From contig JADMNL010000023.1 in assembly GCA_016271365.2 (NCBI GenBank), positions 607,752,001-607,816,000 of the forward strand: a DNA stretch of 64,000 bases, read 5' to 3'. A program made the position numbers and the translations under genes. Source of the DNA: Neoceratodus forsteri (taxonomy: Eukaryota; Chordata; Ceratodontiformes; Ceratodontidae). The notes beneath the pieces were generated by a model. The model was not told where the DNA came from, did not search any database, and was given only the letters and a program-made list of their open reading frames with translations. Positions 11,085 to 22,639 of the stretch are shown one piece after another (position 1 is the first letter of the stretch; each line of letters opens with the position of its first letter).

Positions 11085-12225
11085 ATCAGTACACTGCTGG
11101 ACAGTCGAACGTCATGTGACATCATATTCATTGATATCATATTCATCTATTTTAGTAATGCATTTGATGTCATGCCTCACTGGGCCCTCATCAGTAAACT
11201 TCAAAAACCTAATGTTAATAATTACATAATAATCCGGTTGGGATAGGACCAAAAGTAATTATTAACAAGCAATTTATCGGACGTGGGTAAAATGCTCAGT
11301 GGGCTCCCCAGGGCTCTGTCCTGGGTCCCTGCTATTTCAATCTTTCATAGCTGATTTAACAAAAACTGCTCTTTGATCACTATTAAATACTAAATTGAGG
11401 GCTGGTGCATTAATCTGTGCATTAATCCATTACAATCTGCTATTATTCAACAAGACATTGACGTTATTTCAGACTCTGTAAACACATGGCAGATGAAATT
11501 TAATACATCTAAAAGCAAAGTGATGCACTTAGGACCCAGGAAATTAAATCATCCTATACATTAGTAGTTTTAATACTTAGTACCACCTCAGATGAGAAAG
11601 ATCTTGGTATTACCATATCCCATGACCTTTCCCATAAGAAACATCTATAAGGTGTCATTTGTAAAACTTATAGAGTTGTGTGGTCCATCTTACATAACAT
11701 TAGATCTAGGGACTCTAAGGTATTGACTGATTATTTTAGGGCATGTGCCAGGCCACACCTGAGTTTGCATCCCAGCTCTGGTGCCCTTATAAGACATCAG
11801 ACAATAACTCTTTAGGAAAAATACAAAGAAAGTTTACCAAACACATTTATGGGCTTAAATCAGAAACTTATGATAACAGATTAAAATCATTAAATCTTAT
11901 GTCACTTTCCACTTGTCGTCTTAGAGGCGACCTTATGTTTTTGCTGTTATTCAGGACCCCTATCTCATGTCAGAATTAGGACTTGACTTTAAAACTTGCC
12001 CTCATGATATCAGAGGCCACCCTTGCAACTCATAGGGAAACCATTTATACACACTTGCTGACAATACTTCTTTACCCTTGGAACTATCAGTCCCTGGAAT
12101 AAACTATCGTTGGATGTTGTCATTAGTGAAACCAAGAGCATTTTCACATACCAACTGATAGATTAATCAACTCTGGGTATGATCTATCATATTACTCTTT
12201 GGCTTAGTATACGATTGTTGTGGGC
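11085..12225 (+). mobile_element. LINE fragment, reverse transcriptase to C-terminus, distinct type
   Basis: The plus strand carries FIYFSNAFDVMPHWALISKL near 11145-11205, a degraded SGLPRALSWVPA block, and then WQMKFNTSKSKVMHLGPRKL near 11490-11545. These are followed by ARPHLEFASQLWCPYKTSD, GKIQRKFTKHIYGLKS, LRGDLMFLLLF and LSLDVVISETKSIFTYQLDR to about 12165. This is the RT palm, thumb and C-terminal tail of a Jockey-superfamily LINE. Its wording differs from the CR1/L2 copies (for example PYKTSDNNSLGKIQRKFTKH), so it is a separate family. The catalytic box cannot be read. The 5' half is missing. Confidence 0.75.
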
Positions 12226-12494
12226 CCTGGCTCCTTGCTTTTCAACACCTTAATATGAACCTTAGTATGAAGCCTCACTAGGAATCTGTGTAGTGACAGA
12301 ATCACATTGCTTTTCTACTGTGAAAACCATACTCTATAAAACCCAAGATCTTCAGTGCCTTTTGTATGCTTTATTGTATTGACTTTTTTCTGCAGGGAAT
12401 CACTGAATATGGCTCTCATATCTCTATCCTCTGTGGAAGTGGGCAGTCTAATTCCTGCCATCAAGTATTCTGTGCATTGAGTATGCCTACCAAA
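12226..12494. other. Unassigned, possibly a minus-strand repeat scrap
   Basis: A 61-codon minus-strand open frame is present (12315-12500), but I cannot match it to a LINE block with confidence. Confidence 0.3.
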
Positions 12495-13075
12495 GTGCAC
12501 TGGTGCTCACAACTGGGGAGCATGTACAGGAAATAACAGTCAGGGAGCCATTGTATGGGAGTGACCACTGCATAGAGTGGTTCCAATTAGATATGGGCTG
12601 GGAAAGCATCCTGACTAAGACCAAAATCTTGGATTTTAGAAGGGCAGACTTCAGGAAAATGGGTGAAGTACTAAAAGGCACCTGGCTTGCATCAGACCAG
12701 ATATGGGGGTGGACCAAAGGTGGTTCATTAAGGAAGGAATAATGGTTGCCACAGTGTGGTGCGTTAGGCTTGGGGTAAGAACAAAAGGGCCAAAGTGCCC
12801 AGCTGGTTCAGTTCTAGGGTTGCCCAGGTAGTAAGGGAAAAGATGATGGCCTACAGAAAATTCAGGAAGACCAAGAGAGAGGAGGATAGGGGAAAATTAC
12901 CTAAGGTTGGCTAGTGAGGCAAGTAAGGTAGTCCGGAGAGCTAAAGCACAGAAGGAGCTGAAGATAGCTGTAGGAACTGAGACAGGTAGAAGTCTTTCTT
13001 TAGCTATATGAGTGAAAAAGAGATAAGAAGGAAGGAACTGTTAGGCTTAAGAAAGGGAGGTGGGTGGAGGATAAT
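12495..13075 (+). mobile_element. LINE F, first copy of a duplicated endonuclease-linker segment
   Basis: The plus strand reads REPLYGSDHCIEWFQLDMGW (end of the endonuclease, with the SDH catalytic block), then ILDFRRADFRKMGEVLKGT, then a linker with AKVPSWFSSRVAQVVREKM. The same order occurs again at about 13535-14095 at roughly 80% identity by eye. At the right edge the linker runs directly into the start of an endonuclease (VDIVPVTKTW at 13080). Six bases, GGTGGA, are shared by the two parents at that join. This is either an internal tandem duplication or unequal recombination between two copies. Confidence 0.75.
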
Positions 13076-15434
13076 GGGTGGACATAGTGCCAGTAACCAA
13101 GACTTGGGCATCACTACACCATGACTGGGACCTTGCAATCCCTAGGTATAAACTATACAAAAGGGACAGGGCAGTATGGAAGGGAGGAGGGTGGCAGTTT
13201 ATATCGGAGAGACTAACTTGTATGAGGGAGGAGTCAGAAGAAGGGGTGGGAGGCGTTATGAGTTCAATTAAGGTGCAATAAAGGGAGAAAGGTGAGGTTG
13301 TTGGTGGTGTACAGACCACCCAATCAGGATGAGGAGAGGGGTAGAGAACTGAGTTCATAAATATTGGAAGTTGCGGGAAGGAGAAGTGGTAATTGTGAGG
13401 ATTTCAACCTGCACAAGGTGGACTGGAGAGTACCATCAACAACATGTGCTAGGAGTCAGGTGATCCTGAAAGGACTGCAGAGTGGGTTCCTGACTCAGGT
13501 GTCCAGGAACCAACAAGAGCAGAGGCAGTGCTTAATCTTGTGTTCACAAATAGGGATCATGTACAGGAAAAGAGCCAGGGAGCCATTGGGTGGGAGGATC
13601 ATTGCACAGAGGGTTCCAGTTAGATATGGAAGGGAAAGCATTCTAACTAAGACAAAAATTTGGATTTAGAAGGTCGGACTTCAGGAATATGGGTGAAGTA
13701 ATAAGGCGCCCTGGTGTGTGTCAGAGAAAATATAGGGTGGACAAAAGGTGGGTCATTGTTACGGAAGGAATACTGGTTGCCACAGAAAAGTGTGTTAGGC
13801 TCAGGGAAAAACACAAGGGCCAAAGCACCCAGCTGGTTCAGTTCTGAGGTTACCCAGACAGTAACAGAAAAGAGGCTGGCCTATAGAAAATTCAGTAAGA
13901 CAAAGACAGAGGTGGATAGGGAAAAGTTCCTAAGGTTGGCTAGTGTAGCAAGTGAGAAGTCCTGCAAGCTAAGGCACAGAAGCTGGAGGAATTAAGAAGG
14001 GGAGAAATCTTTATTTGGCTATATAAGTGAAAAAGAGACAAGAAGGAAGGGATGGTTAGGCTAAAAAAGGGAGAAGTGGGTGGAGGATAATGGTGGAAAA
14101 GCAGAGATACTAAATGAATAATTCTGTTCCATCTTCACCAGGGACTAGGATGAACCAGTGCCTTCAGGAGGGAGAAGAGGAGCAGGGAGAGGGGAACATA
14201 GATGTATTGATATAGGAGGATAGAGTGAAGGATGGGCTGCTAGCATTAAAGGTGGACAAATCACCAGGCCCAGACAGAGTACATCCAAAGGGTGCTAAGG
14301 GGACTGGCCAAGAGCTGGCAGGCTTTAATAGAAGCATTATCAATAGGGTGGTCGATACCAGTCTATTCAAAGAAGAAAGGGTTCTGAAAGAACTCCCAAA
14401 ACTGAAGGTGAACAAAGCAATGGGACCTGATGGGATTCACCCCAGAATCTAAAAAGAACTAAGGGGAGAAATAGTGACACCACTGACTATCCTTTTAACA
14501 AATCATGGGAGGATGGTGTGGTACCTAAGGACTGGAGGAGGGTGAATTTGATTTCCCTTCACAAAAGTGAAAGCAAAGCAGAGGCAGGAAACTACAGACC
14601 TGTTGGTTTGTCCTTAGTGGTAGGGAAAATGATGGAATAATTTACCTAGAGGTCAGTGGGGCAGAGGACCCAAGGCAGCATGGCTTCATGGTGGGAAGGT
14701 CATGTCAGATTAATCTAATTGATTTCTTTGACTGGGTGACCAAAGTAGTAGACCAGGGAGGAGCTGTGGACATGGCCTACTTAGACTTTAGCAAGGCATT
14801 TGACACAGTCCCCACAAAAGTAAAAAAAAAATAGCCAGCCTGGGTGTGGGTCCCAGGGTGGTAGCCTCGTGAAATATTGGCGGACAACAGGACACAAAGG
14901 GTAATAGTAAATGGAGTCTGCTCCAAGAAAGGGGTTATTAGTGGGGTACCACAGGGTTCAGTACTGGGTCTGGTCCTTTTAATGTCTTTACAAATGACAT
15001 TGTGGAGGGACTGAAAGAAAAGTATGCCTCTTGCAGACAACACGAAGATCTGCAACAGGGTTGATACACAAGGAGGGATGGAAAAGATGAGAAGGGACTT
15101 GGCAAGGTTGGAGGAATGGTTAAAACTATGGCAGCTTAGATTCAATGCAAATAAGTGAAAACTAATGCACCAGGAAACAAAAGCCCAGGAGAAGAGCACA
15201 AATGGGGTAAGGAGGTACTAACAACAGCAAAATGGAAAGAAACTTGGGGTAGTCATATCAGATGACCTAAAGGTAAGCAAGCAATGTGAAAAGGCAGAAA
15301 GGAGGGCTGGGGGATACTGGGATGTATAGGAAGAGGCATCACCAGTAGAAAACAGGAAGTTGTTATCCCTCTGTACAGACAGTGGGTGAGACCTCATCTG
15401 GAGTGCTGAGTGCAGTTCTGGACACCCTATCTGC
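13076..15434 (+). pseudogene. LINE F main body, ORF2 remnant, CR1/L2-type
   Basis: The endonuclease starts at about 13080 with VDIVPVTKTW; the usual TETW has glutamate replaced by lysine. The endonuclease end and linker follow to 14095. The pre-RT block occurs twice in succession, as LALKVDKSPGPDRVHP near 14240 and LPKLKVNKAMGPDGIHPRI near 14395, a second internal duplication. The RT then shows GNYRPVGLSLVVGKMM near 14590, a YLDFSKAFDTVP-type block near 14780-14812 and GVPQGSVLG near 14942. The catalytic box reads LADN at about 15030. The thumb (VVISDDLKVSKQCEKA) reaches 15430, where an unrelated block replaces the C-terminal tail. Several stops and frameshifts make it non-functional. Confidence 0.8.
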
Positions 15435-17338
15435 CTACTAAATTCAGTAGTGCCCTTGGGTATGGGCATCAAACATGGTAAACCATGATCTGGGTTCCAC
15501 TTCACCCCAGGGAGCCTTCTGGACTTAATAATCCCGATATGGTGGCCCCCCATCTCATCCTCCTGTTAGCACCCCCATCTCCCTCATTCTCCTACAAACA
15601 ATTCCAATGCTCTACAGTGCTGGTAAGTATCAAATTATAGGGCAGGAGTATAAAAAGGGTGGAGGGCACGAAGAGAGGAGGATGAATAGCGCACCATCGT
15701 TGGAACTGAAGGCCGGCACATGTCGCTGCTAAACAAAACAAAACAAAATAATAAACCCCAAACACTAAAATAATCAATCTTAACAGCATAAAATTAACCA
15801 AATAATCCCAGGTTTAGCCAACATAAATAAACAAAATCAAATAAACAATAAAGCCTCACCTCACAGAAAACCGAGTCTGGACTGGACATGAAGACTCACA
15901 AATAAAATAAAAATAAAATATAAGCAAACAAAATATATAAATATAAACAAAATGTAAATGTAAGGGTTCTCTCACCACCCCTGCAACCAAGAAATAAAAG
16001 AAAATTATTTGCCCACCCTTAGCTCTCTCACAGCCAAGGAGGGGAAAAAATATTTTAGCACTCTCACTGCAAGATATAAAAATTATAACAGATCATAAAA
16101 CAATTGAAACTTTAAATGAATAAATAACATGTCCCTTCCTCCCAGTCCTCTCATGACCTAGAGGAAGGGTACAGTCAAATTAAATTAATGGACACAGGTC
16201 CTCTCACCATCTCGAATGTCCAAATAAATAAAAGTCTTCAGATTGCCAGGCACAGAAATGGATTTATCCACAGGTTTGAAGTCAACAAAAACACATACAG
16301 ATCATTTCAGAGAGTGTCCAAAATCCAAATCCAGGAATCAGGCAGGTCCATCCATGATTTGAATAAGGCCTCGCCTCCAGCTGGGCAACCACACATGAAA
16401 TAAAGTGGACCAATATAACACCCAAATCAGCCACAACAGTGGCCCAACTTGGGACTCTAGGGGCAGAGACCCCAGTCAATGTCTTGACCAAAGGCTCCCA
16501 AATGCCTCCTTCAGACCACAAATCAGGTGAGGCCCAGCAGGAGGACACACCTCAAATCAATCTTAAATAAAAGTCACGTTCACCTCGGAATCCACAACAG
16601 ATTTAGCAAATTCTTCACTCTTTCTCAAAGTCACAAGGCACAGGCTTCTTTGAATTTGTCTTCATAAAAATCACAGCCCCCGGAACCAACAAACAGTCTA
16701 ATTGTTCCCCTGCTCAAATACAACACAAAGACAGAGTAACTCAGTCCAGGGAAAAACAGCATCCTGCAGAAACTCCGAGAACACGAGCCCTCAGTCCGCT
16801 CTGCATCCACCTCCATGTCAGTTTCAGCAATGGAGCACCAGTCACAGGGTGCCCTCCTCTCCCTCTCCTTGTCCCAGCAAAATCCCAGCAGGACCTAGAA
16901 GAATTTCAAACCAAACAGTTGGACCAACAGGGCAAGGAACTCACACTCCACTGCATGTCCCCAATTCAACTCCGCTGTGGGATACCAACAATGTCCAACT
17001 CAAAATGCCAGACCGAAACATTGATTACAAATCCTGTACAGTGAGAGCAAAGCAGAGCTTCACACTCTGGAGACCAACAACTCAAAGTTGGTTTACCAGA
17101 GTTTCTGGGTTGAAATCTGCCACCTGACCGAAAGCACGCTCCTCCTCCTCCTCCTCTCAATCCACAAATGGCAAGTGTCCTCCAACCAGCCCGAGGAAAA
17201 ACTGAACAAAACAAATGCAAAACATAAGTGCTCAAATGAACTAAATTAGAGAAATGAACTAAATAAAACTCAACAGCAAAATTGAAAACATACTGCAGAT
17301 CACAACTCTGCAGCCAGCGGCATGCACAGCCCAGCGCC
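15435..17338. other. Unclassified 1.9-kb non-coding block replacing part of LINE F
   Basis: LINE F sequence stops at about 15434 and its 3' end resumes at about 17339, with roughly 370 bases of LINE missing. Between them is non-coding DNA rich in A and C. It contains TATAAAAAG at 15649-15657, A-rich runs at 15728-15930, and a loosely repeated TCCTCTCAC..CC motif at irregular 40-80-base spacing (about 15966, 16021, 16060, 16147, 16199). I see no terminal repeats or target-site duplication. It could be an LTR-type regulatory region, a non-autonomous element or a deletion-insertion. Confidence 0.45.
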
Positions 17339-17477
17339 ATAAGGCAATTCTGGTGGGGGGATAGGAGGAAGCAGGCTGTTGGTTAACTAAGATCTGCAGT
17401 TTATCCAATAGTTAAGGAAATGGGCAGGCTGGGTGGGCCAAGCAGTCCTTATCTGCCATCAACGTCTATGTTTCTAT
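17339..17477 (+). mobile_element. 3' end of LINE F
   Basis: ATAAGGCAATTCTGG at 17339, the segment before it in other copies being the C-terminal ORF2 tail, leads into ATGGGCAGGCTGGGTGGGCC and CTATGTTTCTATG at about 17477. This is the same 3' end seen in the minus-strand copies at 19666, 27047 and 60126. Confidence 0.8.
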
Positions 17478-18978
17478 GTAGGGCCACTGTCAGACCTATT
17501 TAATAGTTCACTAGAGTCAGGCATGGTACTGCAGGACTGGAGAACAGAACATGTGGTGCCCCTTCACAAAAGTGGTCCCAAGAATGACCCAGGGAATTAC
17601 AGACCAGTCAGTCTGACCTCAATTGTGGGCAAGCTCATGGAGACCATACTAAAGGAAAGGTTGGTGGAATATCTAGAGGAGCATGCGTCTCAGGATTCGA
17701 GACATGGGTTCATGGGGGATTGTGTAAAAAATTGGATTGACTTCTTTGACTGCGTCACTAAGACAGTAGACAGGGGCCAAGCAGTAGACATCCTCTATCT
17801 GGATTTCAGCAAGGCCTTTGACTCTGTGCCCCACAAAAGGTTGATCAGGAAGTTGGTGGGTCTCGGGGTTCAGGATAAGATGGCCGGATAGGTGGAAAAC
17901 TGGCTGAGGGACAGAACCCAGAGGGTGGTTGTGGGGAGAGTTATCTGGCACCAGAAAGGTCACCAGTGGGGGTACCACAGGGCTCGGGTGCTGAGGCCGG
18001 TGTTGTTCAATGTCTTCATCAATGATACTGGAGATGGTATAAAGGGTGAATGTACCTATTCGCTGATGACACCAAGCCCTGTGGGAGAGTAGACACAGCT
18101 GAAAGGATACAGAACCTACATGATGACCTGGAAAAGCTAGCAAGGTGGTCCAGGATCTGGCAGCTTGGCTCAATGCCAAGAAATGCAAAGTTATGCAGAT
18201 TGAAACCAAACATACCAAGACACAGTACTACCTGGGTGAAGTCCTGGGTATCTGCATCAGAGGAGGAGGAGAGGGACCTGGGATTGATGATCACTAGTGA
18301 CCTGAAGTACCCTACACGGTGAAAGAAATGAGCAGCAAGGGCAAATAAGATGCTGGGATGCATAGCTAGGGGGATCAGTAGTAGGAGAAAGGAGGTTACA
18401 CTGCCGTTGTACAGGTCACGGTAAGGCCACATCTACAGTATGGAGTTCAGTACTGGTGCTCACACCTCAAAAAGGAAATGAATCTGCTGGAGAAGGTGCA
18501 GAGAAGGGTTAAAAAGATGACAGCAAGTCAGCAGGGCAAGTTATACGAGGAGAGGTTGAGGGCATTGAAAATGTACTCCATTGAGGACAGGAGGGGGGCA
18601 TGATTGGAACGTGATGTACTTTAAAGTTATAAATAAGGAAGATAAGGAGGGTCTCTTTTAATTGGTAGCAACCATAACACAAGGCGGCACAGTCTTAAGA
18701 TGGAGGTGAGAAGTTTAAGAGGGTGGTCAGGAAGCACTTCTTCACAGAGTGGGTAGTAGACACTTGTAATACACTGGCAGAAGAGGTGATCTCATTGAAC
18801 ACAGAGGGCAGTTTCAAGAGAGGCTGGGATAGGCACGGGGAATGTAAAGATCATAGATAGGGAGGATGAGGAGTAGGGAGGGGCATGGACAGTAGCTCAA
18901 GCACTGGACCCTGCAATATGAGCAGACTAGATAGATCAAATTACCTTCTTATACTGGCTTCTTGTATGTTAGTATGAC
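17478..18978 (+). pseudogene. LINE G, CR1/L2-type, 5'-truncated ORF2 and 3' end
   Basis: It starts in the reverse transcriptase with GPLSDLFNSSLESGMVLQDW, then NDPGNYRPVSLTSIVGKLME near 17590-17640. ILYLDFSKAFDSVPHKRLI follows near 17790-17850, then a decayed VPQGS block. FADDTK is intact at 18059-18076. The thumb (DLGLMITSDLKYP) and C-terminal region run to about 18800. The 3' UTR ends with AGCAGACTAGATAGATC and TTCTTGTATGTTAGTATG at about 18977. The frame changes at least at 17887 (stop), 18050 and beyond 18320. The RT protein copies LINE RNA onto nicked target DNA; this copy is broken but is among the better preserved here. Confidence 0.85.
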
Positions 18979-18987
18979 TCCTACTGC

Positions 18988-19410
18988 TTCTAAACACCTA
19001 CATTTTTTTTCTCTGAGTGAACACATTAGGAATAATAACAAACAAATGTAAATATCTCAGAAAGTATACACATTACACATACACCACTAGCATGTATGTT
19101 CAGGACAAAAGACCTTTCGAATGAGGGTAGTCACTAAACTGAATTCACTATATATTTTTTAATATAGCCATCCAAAAGTTGAAAATACTGAAGAAAAATG
19201 AAAATTCAGGTAATCAGATGGCCATATTTAAAAAAATAAATAAATAATTAATGCAACTAAGGAATAAGCTCACTTGAAATGTCTTTTGTCCTGAACAACT
19301 TTCATGCTAGTTGTGTATGTGTAACTTAAATACTTTCTGAGAAAGTAACATTTGTTCTGCATGACTCCTACTATGTTGGCTCAGAGAGAAAAAATGTGGC
19401 TGTTTGGTAA
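18988..19410. mobile_element. 423-bp foldback (MITE-like) element
   Basis: The left half 18988-19125 and the right half 19269-19410 are inverted copies. For example, ACATTTTTTTTCTCTGAG, TCTCAGAAAGTAT, TTACACATACAC.ACTAGCATG and GTTCAGGACAAAAGAC on the left match the reverse complement of the right at about 80%. The pairing extends inward (ATATAGCCATC near 19163 against GATGGCCATAT near 19220), leaving a loop of roughly 45 bases. There is no coding capacity. It sits between the 3' end of LINE G and the start of LINE H. TA dinucleotides lie at both outer ends, but a clear target-site duplication is not evident. Confidence 0.75.
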
Positions 19411-19669
19411 TAAATTGGTTAGGGATAGCTGACAGAGGCTGGTAGTAAATGGAGTTCACCCAAGGAAGGAGGGTGATGGGGATGGTACCTCAGGGATCAG
19501 TGCTGAACCCAGTCCTCTTTAATTTCTTTATAAGTAAAATTGGAAAGATGCAGGAAGGGAAGGTTTGACTTCATGATGATACCAAGATCTGCAGCAGGAT
19601 GAAAAGTATGAGCAGATACCTTAGAAGACTCGAACAGTGGTCAAGAGTTTAGCAGCTAGGTTTCATTGA

Positions 19670-22480
19670 AACATAGAAACACAGAATTTGATGGCAGATA
19701 AGGACTGCTTGGCCCACCTAGTCTGCCCATTTCCATACCTAATGGATAAGCTGCAGATCCTAGTTCATCAACAGCCTACTTCCTCCTACTCCTGCACTAG
19801 AATTGCCTTATGTCTATCCCATACATTCTTGAATTCCCCACTGTTTTGACTCCATGACCTCCTCAGGAAGGCTGTTCCATGCATCTACAACCCTCTCTGA
19901 GAATAAATACTCCCTCACATTACCTCTGAGCCTTCCCCTTTATCTTCAGATTGTGACACCCTGTTCTTGCACATCGCTTTTCGGAAAGATGACACCGTCT
20001 TGGACTTTGTTGATTCCCTTGAGGTACTTGAAAGTTTCTATCATGTCCCCCTCTCCCTGCTTTCCTTGAGGCTATACATATTAAGCTCCTTTAATCTTTC
20101 TTCATATGTCTTCCTGGTGCAGACCCTGCACCATTTTGGTTTCCCTCCTCTGGACAGCCTCCATCCTGTCTATGTCTTTGAGGAGATGGAGTCTCTAGAA
20201 CTGCATGCAGTACTCCAGATGTGGTCTCACCAACTGTCTGTACAGAGGGATAACAACTTCTGTTTCCTACTGGTGATGCCTCTTCTAACATTGCTTGCCC
20301 ACCTTTAGGTCATCTGATATAACTTCTCCCAGGTCCCTTTCCATTTTTGTTGTCAGTATCCCCCCATTGTACTCTTCCCTGGGTTTTTGTTTCCCAGGTG
20401 CATTATTTTGTACTTCTTTGCATTGAATCTAAGCTGCCATGCATTTGACCATTCCCCAACTTTGCCAAGCCCTATCTCATTCTTTCCACCCCACCTTGTG
20501 TATCAATCCTGTTGCAGATCTTTGTGTCGTCTGCAAAGAGACACTTTTCCTTCCAGTCCCTCTGCAATGTCACTTATAAGACATTAAAAAGGACAGGACC
20601 CAGTACTGAACCCTGTGGTACCCCACTAGTAACCCCCTTTCTTCACTGTAGACTCCGTTTACTATTACCCTCTGTGTCCTGTTGTCCAGCCAGTGTTTTA
20701 CAAGGCTACACCCTGGGACCCACACCCAGGCTGGCTAATTTGTTTATTAATCTTTTGTGCGGGACTGTGTCCAATGCCTTGCTAAAGTCTAGGTAGGCCA
20801 CGTCCACAGCCCCTCCCTGGTCTACTACTTTGGTCACCCAATCAAAGAAATCAATTAGATTATTCTGACATGATCTTCCTACTGTGAATCCATGCTGTCT
20901 TGTGTCCTCTGCCCCACTGACCTCTAGGTACTCAAGAATTCTTTCCTTCAAAAGTGATTCCGTCATTTCTCTATCACTGAGGTCAAACTGTGAGGTCTGT
21001 AGTTTCTCGCCTCTGTCTTGCTCCCACTATTGTGAGGGAATCACATCCATCCTCCTCCAGTACTCAGGTACCACATCATCCTCCATGATTTGTTAAAAGG
21101 GTAGTCAGTGGTGTTACTAGTTCTCCCCTTAGTTCTTTTAGAATTCTGGGGTGAATCCAATCAGGCTCCATTGCTTTATCCACCTTCAGTTTTAGGAGTT
21201 CTTTCAGAACCCTTTATTCTGTGACAGGACTGATATCAACCCCATTATCCAGAGTGATTCTATTGACTGGATTAGGTACCTTCCCTCCTCCTCTTCCTTT
21301 GTGAATACTGAGCAGAAACATTCATTCAGTATTCCTGCTTTTCACTGTCCCTCTCTGCCCAATCATCCTCCTCCTTATTCAGCCTCAGTTTCCTGCCTTA
21401 GCATTTCTTAGCTTCCAGATGTACCTATAAAAGGTTTTATCCCCTTCTTAACTGAGATGGCTATCTTTTCCTCGGTTTGGGCCTTAGCTATTCTGACTGC
21501 CTTTGCTGCTTCCTTCTGCTTTAACTGGTACAGTTCTCTGTCCTGCTCCTTCTGTGTTGCTTTATACTTCCTGAATGTTATATTTTTCTCCCTAACCTTC
21601 CTGCCACTTCTTTTGAGAATCATAGCATTTTTTATTTCATTTTGATTTATTTGCTTCACACAAAGTCTTGTTGCCTCTGTGATGGCAGTTTGATTTTCCC
21701 CATTGTTTCTCCACCCCACCTTCTTGCCTGTTTGCTAGTGCTTTTCTGAGGCACTTTCCATTTTACAAAATCAGCCCTGCTTAAGTCCAGTACCTTCACT
21801 TTTGTATGGCATGACTCTACAGCTACGTTTATCGTTAACCACAGTTTGGTGGTCACTTGTTCCAGGATGGCTACCCACTTCTAGATCTGAGATTCTCTCT
21901 CCATCCCCATTTGAGAGTACTGGGTCTAAGATTGCTCCATCCCAAGTGGGTTCCAACACTAGCTGTCTGAGGCATGCTCCTGTAGGGCATTGAAAATGGT
22001 CATGCTCTTGAATGTGACTGCAGCAAAGGTGCTCCAGTTAACAACTGGCATATTCGGTTCCCCATTAGCAATATCTCCCTCTCTCTCCCATCCTAGGATG
22101 CCTTTTATCATTTCCTTGTCCATTTCCTCCCCTGAGATGAGGGGTCTGTATACAACCCTGTGCAGATTGTGGTGCCATTTCCAGTCTCAGGGTGACCCAC
22201 AGTGCCCTCTCTCCTCCCTGTTTACCTTTTAGTTCAGTTGCTTTGTTCCTTCCCTTACATAGACAGCTATTACTCCTCCTCCTCTTCTTCCCTCCCTGGC
22301 CTGCCTGTAGATTGTGTATTCTGGTATGTTGACATCCCAGTCATGGTTCTCTGTGCACCATGTTTCTGTGACTGCCCCAATATTCAGGCATCCCTCTTCC
22401 ATCAAGGCAACCAGTTAAGGGAGCTTGTTACCTAGACTACGGGCCTTGGTACTCATTAGCCTCCATATTTTGATGGCCTT
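19670..22480 (-). pseudogene. ORF2 of LINE I (endonuclease-reverse transcriptase)
   Basis: The endonuclease starts near 22480 with STKARSLGNKLP and continues with IAVYVREGTKQLN near 22240 and a degraded GDFN (GEPNMPVVNWSTF) near 22050. SDLEVGSHPGTSDHQTVV is near 21830-21890. The linker (KREKNITFRKYKATQKEQDRELY-like) follows, then a pre-RT block near 21150. The RT shows RQHGFTVGRSCQNNLIDFFDWV near 20840-20905, VAYLDFSKALDTVPHKRLINKL near 20730-20800 and an intact FADDTK near 20520-20550. The C-terminal tail is near 19800-20050. Frameshifts interrupt it, but the RT catalytic box is kept. Confidence 0.85.
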
Positions 22481-22639
22481 TTCCATTTTGCCCCATCCCT
22501 GTCCTTACTGTCTTTGTCTTTTTCTCCATTTACCCTGCCCTTCTCCCTATCGACTGCTCTATCTTGGTGTTTACCTCACCTAACTACCCTGATTTTTTTT
22601 TTTGAGACAAGGATTTTCTTCTCTTTTCAGTGCCTCCTC

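Noticed and set aside
18974..19371. 12-base match ATGACTCCTACT at 18974 and 19360 as a target-site duplication of the foldback
   Set aside because: The second copy lies inside the right arm, not at its outer edge.
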